Assembly (NCBI RefSeq): GCF_000317065.1
Contig: NC_019701.1
Span: 3,544,001-3,608,000, forward strand
Origin: Pseudanabaena sp. PCC 7367
Lineage (GTDB): Bacteria; Cyanobacteriota; Cyanobacteriia; Pseudanabaenales; Pseudanabaenaceae
Reading direction: 5' to 3'
Length of the DNA: 64,000 nt
Part shown: positions 1-8,190 of the stretch, piece after piece
Numbering within the stretch: the stretch's first letter is position 1
How the letters are laid out: each line of letters starts with the position of its first letter
The notes under the pieces: generated by a model
Told to the model about the DNA's origin: nothing
Databases searched by the model: none
What the model saw: the letters and a program-made list of their open reading frames with translations, nothing else
Program-made: the position numbers and the translations under genes

Positions 1-201
1 TGCCCCTACCGCCATACAGAAAACCAGGCCATCATATTTTGACCATGCCTGGGCAATCTGTTCGCGGAGATTAAAAGGCTCCTGGCGATCGCTTTGTCTT
101 ATTTCTAATCCTGGCCAGGGCTGTAATAAGCTTAATTGCTCTTTCCCGGCTGGAGTGAGCCAAATTCCTAACAATTTCAACTGGTTATCTGATTTGATCA
201 A
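1..201 (-). CDS. Partial cobalamin biosynthesis protein, CbiG N-terminal-like (cut by window edge)
   Basis: The minus strand has an open frame of 67 codons that runs off the left edge. Its start would be TTG at 199-201; an in-frame TAG lies about 45 bases further upstream and no ATG is available. The peptide contains an IWLTPAGKEQ stretch and ends in YDGLVFCMAVGA. This resembles the beginning of CbiG (cobalt-precorrin-5A hydrolase), where a first strand is followed by a glycine-rich FICAxGI-like turn. In cyanobacteria this domain is often fused to the CobJ/CbiH methyltransferase, so the full gene may be such a fusion. cobI lies elsewhere in this window. The call rests on a short N-terminus only. 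Confidence 0.55.
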   Translation of the reverse strand, partial: MIKSDNQLKLLGIWLTPAGKEQLSLLQPWPGLEIRQSDRQEPFNLREQIAQAWSKYDGLVFCMAVGA

Positions 202-232
202 GCTAAGAGCCCTACCCTGCGATTCACTAAGA

Positions 233-270
233 CTAAATACCTAAATACCTAACAACTAAATACCTAACAA
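233..270. repeat. Short tandem repeat CTAAATAC / CTAACAA
   Basis: The unit CTAAATACCTAACAA occurs twice in tandem (241-255 and 256-270), preceded by one more CTAAATAC. It lies just upstream of the partial cobalamin gene and downstream of the AEC permease gene. No function is evident. Confidence 0.8.
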
Positions 271-498
271 ATATACAAGTAACCCGATCGGCAACCCTCT
301 TTAGCCCCTTGCTTTAGTTGTATATCTGGCTAAGCACGAAAGGTTGAGTATGGAAAGGTTAAGCACGAAAAGTAAGTATAAATGAAGTATGCCAACCAGA
401 TGGATTAATCCACTGTAATTTTTTTGATTTTTAATTCCCGTAATACCATAATGTTCTAGCTAGACTTGTTCACCGGGTATTTACTGGGTGTTACTAAA

Positions 499-1443
499 CT
501 AAGTAGGGGCAAATAACCACAACCAGATCGGCAAAGTAATCAACAATCCCGCTGAGCCAATTCCCAGCGCAGTTACGGTTAGCTCCTTATCCAGATCATA
601 GGCTTCTGCGATCACCAGGGTAGCAAAGGCTGGCGGCATTGCTCCTTGCAACACCAGCACCAATCGCGGCAGGCCATTGATCCCAAGCATGGATAGAGTA
701 ACCCCGATCGCCAGGGGCACGATTAGCATCTTGATCGCCACACCGATCGCCGCTTGTTTAACATAGCTAAAAGAAGAAAGCTGACTCAGCCGCATCCCAA
801 TTAAAGTTAGCGCCAGGAACAAAATCCCCCAGGCCAGATCATGCAACAAATTATCGATCGGTAGGGGCAGGGACACCCGTTTGAAACCTAAGCCAAATAT
901 AAAGCTCCAGATCACTGGTTTTTTGAGTGGCTCTAACCAGAGCTGCCAGGGCATTTGGGTCTGATATATCTTACTACTGCTGAACCGCGAGGCGATCATC
1001 ACGCCGATTCCATAGGAACCAAACATTGTACCCAACAGGTCATAGAGCAATGCCCAGGCAAAGTATTTTGCCCCAACCAGAGCCAGGGTGACTGGATAGC
1101 CCAAATAACCAGTATTGCCCAGCATGGAGGCCAGGATAAAACTACCCTGCATGGGGTTACTCCATTGCTTTGGCGGCACCAGCACTTTGAGCCAGAACCA
1201 GGCGATCGCTAGGCCAGTACATAGAGCGATCCAGGCGATCAATGGTGCTAGCAAAACCGGCTCGGATAGATCGGCTCCGCGCAAAAAAACAACGATCGAG
1301 ATCGGCGCACCGACCCAGAACAAAAATTTACCTAATCGATCGGGAAACCGGGGCGGAAGATGCCAGCCCAGCAATAAACCCGTCAGTACCCCAACTATCA
1401 AAGGAGCATAGAGGCGAAACAACTCCTGTACTAAGTTGGTCAT
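499..1443 (-). CDS. AEC-family transporter (auxin efflux carrier / malate permease type)
   Basis: This 314-residue protein is hydrophobic throughout, with about ten membrane segments, and begins with a short N-terminus followed by LYAPLIVGVLTGLLLGW. The length, the paired five-helix arrangement and segments such as GNTGYLGYPVTLALVG (about residues 109-124) and QGAMPPAFATLVIAEAYDLD near the C-terminus match the AEC / membrane transport protein family. This is a family of inner-membrane secondary carriers for organic anions or auxin-like compounds. The GNxGYLGxP and MPxAxxxxVxAxxY motifs are typical. The substrate cannot be inferred. It is a single gene, separated by 363 bases from the lipoprotein gene upstream. 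Confidence 0.85.
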   Translation of the reverse strand: MTNLVQELFRLYAPLIVGVLTGLLLGWHLPPRFPDRLGKFLFWVGAPISIVVFLRGADLSEPVLLAPLIAWIALCTGLAIAWFWLKVLVPPKQWSNPMQGSFILASMLGNTGYLGYPVTLALVGAKYFAWALLYDLLGTMFGSYGIGVMIASRFSSSKIYQTQMPWQLWLEPLKKPVIWSFIFGLGFKRVSLPLPIDNLLHDLAWGILFLALTLIGMRLSQLSSFSYVKQAAIGVAIKMLIVPLAIGVTLSMLGINGLPRLVLVLQGAMPPAFATLVIAEAYDLDKELTVTALGIGSAGLLITLPIWLWLFAPT

Positions 1444-1655
1444 GGTGAATAGACTTAAATTTGTTAAATTTTAAATATGCTAATTGACTCTCAACTGGTC
1501 ATGGTGCAAATTATGGTGGTCAAGCACAGTTTATTGCAGTGGTAGGCGATACAGAAGTGAAGCTCGCCGATCGATCGCCAAATGCAAGCCATTTTGCTGA
1601 TGCGAGATTGAACTGTGGTGTATAGGGTATAAATATGTCTCGGATAATTCCTCTA

Positions 1656-1715
1656 TAGCGAGGTACTGCTAACGTAGTTTCTACGTGTTAATGACGGCAG
1701 AGCCACGCTATTTTT
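1656..1715 (+). ncRNA. Long hairpin with T-tract: candidate small RNA or terminator
   Basis: A nested hairpin spans 1656-1710. Outer arms TAGCG/CGCTA, then GGT/GCC (one wobble pair), then CTGC/GCAG, and an apical ACGTAG/CTACGT stem with a TTT loop. It is followed at once by TTTTT and a long T-rich run, as in an intrinsic terminator on the plus strand. No plus-strand gene precedes it, so it may end an independent short transcript. A TATAAA box at 1628-1633 and TTGAAC at 1608-1613 lie upstream, but their 14-base spacing is short for a standard promoter. The rest of 1444-1806 shows nothing I can name. Confidence 0.4.
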
Positions 1716-1806
1716 GTTTTTATTTCTTATTTTATTTTTTAAGCTCAGGCTAGCAATTAGAGCACATTTCAGGTCTTTTTGCACTGCAAGAATTTTTATT
1801 ATTCAA

Positions 1807-2517
1807 TCATTCACCAACATAACAGCTGGGTTGATCGCCACCAGGACGAGAGTAGGCCGATCGCTTCAAACATTGATTATTATTTTTATCCAGGTCATAG
1901 GGGCATTCGCAACTACCCTGGAGCGGCTGCCTGATTGGCTCTAGCTCTACATTGTTTGAGACTAGCGCCGTATTAGGGCTGTTGGGGGAAGCGGATGGTG
2001 CTTCGGGGGTTGAATTGGGCACCTTCTCGATCGGTGGTTCTAGTCCCTCTGGGGCACTAAAAGGATCAGGATAGGCTGGCGTAGCGGCATCATTTTGCAA
2101 GCAGAATTCAGCGATCGTTTTTACCTTACTGGGAATCGGCTTGCTAGGGTGGGCATTATTGGATAGTTCCACCAGTTCCGAGAGGGTGTAATGCTCTTGC
2201 GCCTTGATCACAAAACAATTGCAGAAAAAATCAGAATCACCCGCCGCCGTACATACATCCACATACTGGGCGATCGCTTCCGGTGGATATAGCTCCTTAT
2301 AGCGACTGTTGCTATTTTGAGGATCTTGGGGTGATGTTTCGGCTGGAGCAGTTTGAGCAGAATTTACCTGGGTACTTGAGGCGGGATCGGCTTGCTCTGC
2401 CAGGTTGCCAGAAGTGGTGCAGGCAGCGATCGTGGCGATCGGGATGGTGAGCAATAGCCCCGTGATCGGCTTAGCCAGATTTAAAGCCAACAAATAAATG
2501 CTTTTTTTGGTAATCAT
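1807..2517 (-). CDS. Putative lipoprotein with cysteine-rich domain
   Basis: This 236-residue protein has a basic start, a hydrophobic segment and a lipobox IAAC with the lipidated cysteine at residue 33, so it is probably anchored in a membrane facing the periplasm. After a Ser/Gln/Pro-rich linker comes a small domain with a CTAAGDSDFFCNCF cysteine cluster and a conserved-looking helix (YTLSELVEL). After a second Pro/Ser-rich linker the C-terminus carries CECPYD, CLKRSAYSRPGG and a final CYVGE. This RSAYSRPGG plus cysteine tail recurs in extracytoplasmic bacterial proteins. I do not recognise a function. It is not part of an obvious operon. Confidence 0.7.
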   Translation of the reverse strand: MITKKSIYLLALNLAKPITGLLLTIPIATIAACTTSGNLAEQADPASSTQVNSAQTAPAETSPQDPQNSNSRYKELYPPEAIAQYVDVCTAAGDSDFFCNCFVIKAQEHYTLSELVELSNNAHPSKPIPSKVKTIAEFCLQNDAATPAYPDPFSAPEGLEPPIEKVPNSTPEAPSASPNSPNTALVSNNVELEPIRQPLQGSCECPYDLDKNNNQCLKRSAYSRPGGDQPSCYVGE

Positions 2518-3028
2518 AGCTAAAAAAATAATGTATCGGCTATTTGTATTGTGATTCTAACTCACCTTAAATGTCAAACCCCAGCAATATAAGCTGTCAA
2601 ATAATGGGGAGTGTAACATAGATAGCAAGTGCTGGTGGCTAGGTTTATCTGGATTATCTCTGGTGCTGCTTCTATATCTTCCAATCGGGGGATTCAATCT
2701 AGATCCCGCTGTTAGTTATGATTAAAGTGAAGCTGTAATGACTTCAACTTAGTGATTTATACTGGATATCTAGATATCTGGAATATAAGTGTCCAAAAGT
2801 TTTTAAGACGACCAAAATTCACACGATCGCTAGAATTGGCGATTATGGTTAGGGTTGTCGCTGATTTTGCCTAATCGGTTAATCATCTTGAATTAGGCTG
2901 TAACAATTTGGCTAACTTGCATTAGTTGGGTATGAGTGATTAATGATCGATGCAGCGATTGTGCCAATCATGTTAATAATGCCCAATGCTAAGTTTAGAA
3001 AGATAGAGATTTTTAGAGAGGAAAATAA
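2518..3028. other. Intergenic region, divergent lipoprotein / sodB
   Basis: This 511-base AT-rich spacer lies between the divergent lipoprotein gene and sodB. It must hold both promoters and presumably the regulatory sites of sodB, but I can point to no specific operator. No credible ORF, RNA gene or repeat is visible. Confidence 0.5.
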
Positions 3029-3628
3029 ATGGCTTACCAATTACCCGCACTTCCCTACGATTACACTGCCTTGGAACCAGCAATTTCTAAGACTACGTTG
3101 GAATTTCACCATGACAAGCACCATGCTAGCTATGTTAGCAAGTACAACGCTGCGGTAGAAGGAACTGATTTTGACAAGATGGCGATCGAAGATGTGATCA
3201 AGTCGATCGCTGGTGATCCTTCTAAGAGCGGTTTGTTTAACAATGCTGCCCAAGCCTGGAATCATTCCTTCTATTGGAATTCGATGAAGCCCGGTGGTGG
3301 CGGTATGCCCACTGGCGCTTTGGCTAGTAAGCTCAATGCTGACTTTGGTAGCTATGACAAGTTTGTTGAAGCTTTCAAGGCTGCTGGTGGTGGTCAGTTT
3401 GGTAGCGGTTGGGCTTGGCTTGTAGTTGATGGTGGCACCTTGAAGGTAACCAAAACTGGCAACGCTGAAAATCCCTTGCATCTAGGACAAACCCCATTGC
3501 TAACTATGGATGTGTGGGAACATGCCTACTATCTTGACTATCAAAACAAGCGTCCTGACTATATTGCCGAATTTCTGGGCAAGTTAGTTAACTGGGACTT
3601 TGCTGCTGCTAACTTTGCCGCTGCTTAG
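3029..3628 (+). CDS. sodB: Superoxide dismutase, iron type
   Basis: This 199-residue enzyme dismutates superoxide to oxygen and hydrogen peroxide in the cytosol. The metal ligands are visible as H27 (in EFHHDKHH), H79 (in WNHSFYW), D161 and H165 (in DVWEHAYY). Glutamine at position 75 in NNAAQAWNH and the GGGQFGSGWAW block mark the Fe rather than the Mn subtype. Length matches cytosolic cyanobacterial FeSOD and there is no signal peptide. The start is supported by AGAGAGG about 10 bases upstream. A strong intrinsic terminator follows the gene, so it is probably monocistronic. Regulation by oxidative stress or iron is expected from family knowledge but not shown here. Confidence 0.97.
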   Translation: MAYQLPALPYDYTALEPAISKTTLEFHHDKHHASYVSKYNAAVEGTDFDKMAIEDVIKSIAGDPSKSGLFNNAAQAWNHSFYWNSMKPGGGGMPTGALASKLNADFGSYDKFVEAFKAAGGGQFGSGWAWLVVDGGTLKVTKTGNAENPLHLGQTPLLTMDVWEHAYYLDYQNKRPDYIAEFLGKLVNWDFAAANFAAA

Positions 3629-3747
3629 TTGTAGCTCGTTAAAATTAATTTTTAGCTAAGCAAGTGAAGGAATAAATTTTTAGGATTGCATTTCTTGCTA
3701 ATTCTTTAAACTCACTAAATCTGCTAATTTTACTGATTCTATTAAGG

Positions 3748-3796
3748 CCAAAGCCATCTGGTAATGCGATCGATCGCTGCCGGGGCTTTGGTTTTT
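3748..3796 (+). terminator. Intrinsic terminator downstream of sodB
   Basis: CCAAAGCC at 3748-3755 pairs with GGCTTTGG at 3784-3791 and is followed by TTTTT at 3792-3796. The loop itself contains the palindrome GCGATCGATCGC, which could extend the structure. It lies 120 bases after the sodB stop. The remaining spacer up to 3944 shows nothing else. Confidence 0.8.
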
Positions 3797-3944
3797 GATT
3801 TGGGAGTTTGAAAATTGTGAAACCCAAACATAACAATCAAGACCAATTTGTTCAAAAACGATCGCTATGGTCGCAATAGAGGATTCAGGTGATCCCCAGT
3901 GTCGGTAAATCTTGACTTTTAAAGAGCGGTTGAGTTCTGGCTGG

Positions 3945-6155
3945 TCAGGCGATCGCTACCGAATCAGTTACTGATTCAATTACCAAAGGTTGACCCCAGA
4001 TCACCTGCTCATGCTTGTAGATCACCATGCCTGGTTTCACCCCTTTGGGTTTATAAACATGCTTTGGCTCGGTATAAACTACCGGTGCTTGTTCGCTTTG
4101 GCGGGCTTTGCTGTAGTAGGCAGCCAGGTTTGCGGCTGCTTGTAAATCTGCTTGGCTAGCCACTGCACCCGGTTCTAAGCGCAATAACACATGACTACCG
4201 GGAATTTCCTGGGTATGGAACCAGAGATCGTATTGATTGGCAACCCGGAATGTGAGGCGATCGTTTTGAAAATTATTCCGCCCCACCCAGATTTCAAAAC
4301 CGCCCGGACTTTGATAAATATGGCAGTTAAGCGGTTCTTCTTTTTGCTTACTGCGTTTTTGGGCTTGCTTTTGAGCCTGTTTTTTGCCCTGGTCAAGTCT
4401 GACTTGAAAACTTTTTTTGAGATAGCCCTGCTGGCCTAATTCTTGTAAGACCTCTCTGAGGGTTGTGATCGCGGTGGTGGTGGGATCGAGGTCGATCGCT
4501 GCTAATCGATCTTTGGTACAATTTTTGGCTTGACTAATTGAGTGATTACTTTTTTGATTGCTGGCCTTACTAACTATTAATTGCTGTGGAGCATCAATAT
4601 CAGCCGCCTGGTTTGCCGCAGTTAACACTTGTTCCAGATAGTTGATCTCCTGCTGCACTTCTTCGATTAAAGGCAAGATCGCATGTTTAGCGCGTTTTTG
4701 TTTCTGGTGTTTTTTGTAGAGCAGTTGGGCATTCTGGGCGGCATTCTTTTCCGGATTGAGGCCAATTTCCACTGGTTCATTGCTAACAAAATCAGGCAGT
4801 GTAATTGAACTCATGCCCGGTTGCCATTGCTGCAAATTAGCCATGAGCAAATCAGCTTGCTGTTTAAACAGGTCGGCTTGGCTGGATTGCTGGAGGCGAT
4901 TGCTAAAGGAGGCTAGTTTTTGATTGAGCTTGGCCAGATGGGTTTGGATCGCCTGATTGATCTGGTGGTGAAGCTGTTTGAATTCCTGTTGGTTTAAATG
5001 CCAGGTGTAATATTGCCGGAGCAGATCGCTGACATCGCTATAGGTTTGAATTGGTGCAATTGGCGCAGGTGGGGCAAATCCTGTTGTAGGGGATAGTTGC
5101 TCAGAATGATTAGCACCTTTTTGCCCAGACATTTGCTCTGGCTTAAGTAAGAGTTGATCTGAGGTGGAGTTTTGGTTGCTAATGTCTTGTCTTGTTGGCG
5201 ACTCGTTGCCATTTTCAAGTGCATAGCGATCGCCACCAATATTTTGATTCACCCCGACACCAACTAAAGTATGTATGGTTTGAGCTTCTGCCTCTGGATT
5301 GCTCAAGTTACTAGCTTCGGTATGGTTTAGAGTAAGTGCTAATTTTTGCGCAATCGCACTAATACCACCAAGCATCGTATAGGTTTTACGATCGCACCAA
5401 ACTGGCGTAAAGTTCTTGGTGGTTAAGCAATCTAACCAATATTGCCAGACTTGAAATAAATTTTGCCATTGCCGATCGCTCAATTCCACCGTATTTAACT
5501 GGCGATCGATTTTTACTACCTCTAGCAAAGTATGCACCAGAGCAGAACTAAGGCCAACGTAATTGCTAAGCAGGCTTTTTTTGATTGGTTGCGGGATCAG
5601 GGCAAGGCGATCGCGCCATTGGTCAAAGGGTTCATCTTGTTTAGGGATTGTGGCTAAAACTGGCGGTGGTAGTTCATAGGGTTGGCCGGTTTGGATTGGC
5701 CGCACCCGCGATTGACTCTCGCTCACCTGATGGGCGGCAGTGACGATCGCCCCGTTGGCATTCACCAGCACCAAATTGCTATATTTACCCATGATTTCCG
5801 CATACAAATGCCACTGCACCATTTCACCGGGGCGCTGGGCAAATTGCAGATCCACCACCCGTTCCCAGGGATTAACCAGGGTAATTGCCACTAATGCCAA
5901 ACCCGTCACTTGATGCCAAATCTGTTGGCTGAAGGTAAAGGTGTCGGGTTGATTGGGCAGGCGATCGCTCAGGTGCAGTCTTGCCGCCTGGGGATGCCAG
6001 GAGATGGTGAGCCAGTTTTTGCCCTGCATGGTGCGCAAGCCCAAATGGAGCGTATGGCGATCGCTCTGATGCACTTGCTCTAGTTTGGCTGGCGTGCAAC
6101 AGTGATTGAGCCGATCGCATATTGCTGTCAGGGTGGTCAAATCAACGGGTTGCAT
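3945..6155 (-). CDS. NFACT-family protein, RqcH/Tae2-like (fibronectin-binding protein homologue)
   Basis: This 736-residue protein has the NFACT-N domain at its start (about residues 1-270, with LTAICDRLN and the NPWERVVDL region). A central coiled-coil section follows, and the C-terminal NFACT-R/DUF814 domain contains YDLWFHTQEIPGSHVLLR and KHVYKPKGVKPGMVIY. Family members (RqcH, FbpA, Tae2/NEMF) bind stalled 60S/50S subunits and recruit Ala-tRNA to tag stalled chains. It is longer than typical RqcH of about 570 residues, because of a Gln/Ser/Asn-rich insertion (about residues 290-370) before the coiled coil and further Gln-rich stretches. It is a single gene with no partner visible nearby. 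Confidence 0.88.
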   Translation of the reverse strand: MQPVDLTTLTAICDRLNHCCTPAKLEQVHQSDRHTLHLGLRTMQGKNWLTISWHPQAARLHLSDRLPNQPDTFTFSQQIWHQVTGLALVAITLVNPWERVVDLQFAQRPGEMVQWHLYAEIMGKYSNLVLVNANGAIVTAAHQVSESQSRVRPIQTGQPYELPPPVLATIPKQDEPFDQWRDRLALIPQPIKKSLLSNYVGLSSALVHTLLEVVKIDRQLNTVELSDRQWQNLFQVWQYWLDCLTTKNFTPVWCDRKTYTMLGGISAIAQKLALTLNHTEASNLSNPEAEAQTIHTLVGVGVNQNIGGDRYALENGNESPTRQDISNQNSTSDQLLLKPEQMSGQKGANHSEQLSPTTGFAPPAPIAPIQTYSDVSDLLRQYYTWHLNQQEFKQLHHQINQAIQTHLAKLNQKLASFSNRLQQSSQADLFKQQADLLMANLQQWQPGMSSITLPDFVSNEPVEIGLNPEKNAAQNAQLLYKKHQKQKRAKHAILPLIEEVQQEINYLEQVLTAANQAADIDAPQQLIVSKASNQKSNHSISQAKNCTKDRLAAIDLDPTTTAITTLREVLQELGQQGYLKKSFQVRLDQGKKQAQKQAQKRSKQKEEPLNCHIYQSPGGFEIWVGRNNFQNDRLTFRVANQYDLWFHTQEIPGSHVLLRLEPGAVASQADLQAAANLAAYYSKARQSEQAPVVYTEPKHVYKPKGVKPGMVIYKHEQVIWGQPLVIESVTDSVAIA

Positions 6156-6601
6156 AGGGAATTTCTTGGATTAGTGAGGAGATCAGATGTTCGTGCAAAA
6201 ATTCCACTGCTTTGAAGTAACTAGCACAACTAGCAGCAAAATCGATCATAGAGATTATTTATGTCATTAATCGATCGCTTAAGACTAAGTTATATTACTT
6301 ATGGCTAATTACCTCCACCTCGGTTATATTTGAATCCCAGATCTAGAATTCCTGACAGCTTCACCTCCAGATTTGCCTGGTGATTTGCCTGAGGATAATT
6401 GTGCTCCACTGCTAAGCCAGCCTCAAGCTGCAAACTCAATTACAGATATAGGCTTGGTGTTTAATCAGCAGCCCAATCAATCTGCAACTTAAATAATTAA
6501 ATGCAGACTAAATCACTAAAATCTGAACCAAAGCAAGACCCATCTCAATTTGTTGCCGTTAATTAACTAATAACTAACAATAAATCGAGTAACTAATTTA
6601 A
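6156..6601. other. Intergenic region with an open but startless stretch
   Basis: This 446-base spacer precedes the NFACT gene and follows the DUF6679 gene on the minus strand. From 6334 to 6492 the plus strand stays open for 52 codons with a protein-like composition (SPPDLPGDLPEDN). It has no ATG or GTG near its beginning and no Shine-Dalgarno sequence. It could be a decayed coding remnant. Nothing else is recognisable. Confidence 0.3.
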
Positions 6602-6919
6602 TTAGTCAGCGCTATGGTCAGGTCTTTGTTTAATTTGTTCTGACTCAGGGCAATCGTCAGATACCAGAAACTCACTAGCAGGAATATTACCCTTAGGTAC
6701 TGAAGCAAGCTTCGAGGTTACCGCCCCAATACTCTCAAGGCGCACCATTTCTTCCCACGAAGAAACCTCATCATCATCCTCTGTTTCATAACGCAGCGTA
6801 ACTACATCACCTTCGATGTCGAGAATCCGCGCTCGCTCAAGCCACCGACCTTGGTCTCTAAGGTAAACCCAAACATCACTTTTTGCCTCACAAAGTTGAT
6901 AAATCTTGCGATGCAGCAT
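6602..6919 (-). CDS. Conserved cyanobacterial protein, DUF6679-like
   Basis: This 105-residue soluble protein starts MLHRKIYQLCE and continues with a compact Tudor/SH3-like beta-rich segment (VWVYLRDQGRWLERARILDIEGD) and RYETEDDDEVSSWEEMVRLES. I recognise this as a small family spread through cyanobacteria (DUF6679 in current nomenclature, by memory). Its function is unknown. The acidic middle and the single globular unit suggest a binding rather than an enzymatic role. It is divergent from plsX, with about 230 bases between them. Confidence 0.75.
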   Translation of the reverse strand: MLHRKIYQLCEAKSDVWVYLRDQGRWLERARILDIEGDVVTLRYETEDDDEVSSWEEMVRLESIGAVTSKLASVPKGNIPASEFLVSDDCPESEQIKQRPDHSAD

Positions 6920-7154
6920 TCGCCTTATTCCTTTGAGTTACTTCAGGTTATATAGACGCTTAAAACATTCCAGCTATGGGAAGTCCAATTTCGAGATAGC
7001 ATCTAAAAGCATGGATCTATTGTAGCGGACTAACCCAAAATTTTTGACTAACATTATTTCTTCACGCAGGGAGTGACGGCTAAGCTGCTAAAATTTGGGC
7101 AGATTTAACAACTACTTTACAATTCAGCTTGCAGTCAAACAGGAATGGTATAAC

Positions 7155-8189
7155 GTGCGAATCGCAGTTGATGCAATGGGTGGTGACTATGCCCCCAAAG
7201 AAATTATCGAAGGTGCTTTGTTGGCTCGATCCCAATATGGGATTGAGGTGTTGCTAGTAGGCGATCGCCATGTTATATCCGCCTACCTGCTGCAACATCA
7301 CCCGCAGATCGCCAGCCAGATCGAAATTGTTCCCGCCGAAGGACAAATTGATATGCATGAAGAGCCACTCGATGGGCTGCGCCGCAAACCCAAATCATCG
7401 ATCGCGGTGTCGATGAATTTAGTTAAGAAAAAACAAGCAGATGCGGTGATTTCCGCTGGACATACTGGGGCAGCGATGGCAGCAGCTCTGTTGCGCCTGG
7501 GACGTTTGCCAGGAATCGATCGGCCGGCGATCGGTGCTTTGTTGCCCACCCAAATTCCTCACAAACCAGTATTGGTACTAGATGTTGGTGCAAATATCGA
7601 TTGTCGCCCCAAATTCCTAGAACAGTTTGCGATGATGGGATTGCTCTATAGCCACTATGCTCTGGGAGTTGCAGAGCCTAAGCTGGGGCTACTCAACATT
7701 GGCGAAGAACCCAGTAAGGGTAACGATTTGGCGGTGCGGGTGCATCAATCTCTCTACGATCACCCCAATATTTCCTTTGCCGGTAATGCGGAAGGTAGAG
7801 ACGTAATGAAGGGCGAATTTGATGTGATTGTTTGTGATGGCTTTGTGGGTAATGTGTTGCTTAAATTTGCAGAAGGTTTGGGGCAGGTGCTGATTAAAGT
7901 GCTAAGGGATGAACTAACCACTGATTGGCGCGCTATGTTGGGCGCTTGGCTACTTAAACCCAACTTAAAAAGAATTAAGGCACGCCTGGATGCGGATGAA
8001 TATGGCGGTGCCCTACTACTGGGGGTAGCAGGTATCTGCGTGATCAGTCATGGTAGCTCCAATGCCCAGAGCATTGCCAATGGAATCCGCGTCGCCAAGG
8101 ATGCTGTTGATAATAATGTTTTGGAACGGATTCGGACTCAGATTGAGGCAAAGACTTCCGTTCCTGCCGTTGATGTGCCACAGGAGTAA
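7155..8189 (+). CDS. plsX: Phosphate acyltransferase PlsX
   Basis: PlsX converts acyl-ACP to acyl-phosphate, feeding PlsY for phosphatidic acid synthesis; it acts at the inner face of the membrane. The family N-terminus RIAVDAMGGDYAPKEIIEGA is complete. Further motifs are SAGHTGAAMAAALLRLG, LLNIGEEPSKG and CDGFVGNVLLKFAEG. I place the start at GTG 7155, which gives 344 residues and puts the conserved RIAVDAMGGD at the N-terminus, with AGGA about ten bases upstream. A TTG at 7095 would add 20 residues with no family match. fabH begins one base after the plsX stop, so the two are an operon, the usual plsX-fabH arrangement. Confidence 0.95.
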   Translation: MRIAVDAMGGDYAPKEIIEGALLARSQYGIEVLLVGDRHVISAYLLQHHPQIASQIEIVPAEGQIDMHEEPLDGLRRKPKSSIAVSMNLVKKKQADAVISAGHTGAAMAAALLRLGRLPGIDRPAIGALLPTQIPHKPVLVLDVGANIDCRPKFLEQFAMMGLLYSHYALGVAEPKLGLLNIGEEPSKGNDLAVRVHQSLYDHPNISFAGNAEGRDVMKGEFDVIVCDGFVGNVLLKFAEGLGQVLIKVLRDELTTDWRAMLGAWLLKPNLKRIKARLDADEYGGALLLGVAGICVISHGSSNAQSIANGIRVAKDAVDNNVLERIRTQIEAKTSVPAVDVPQE

Positions 8190-8190
8190 T

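Noticed and set aside
3041-3481. 146-codon minus-strand ORF opposite sodB
   Set aside because: It is a mirror of the sodB reading frame, with no Shine-Dalgarno sequence and no domain.
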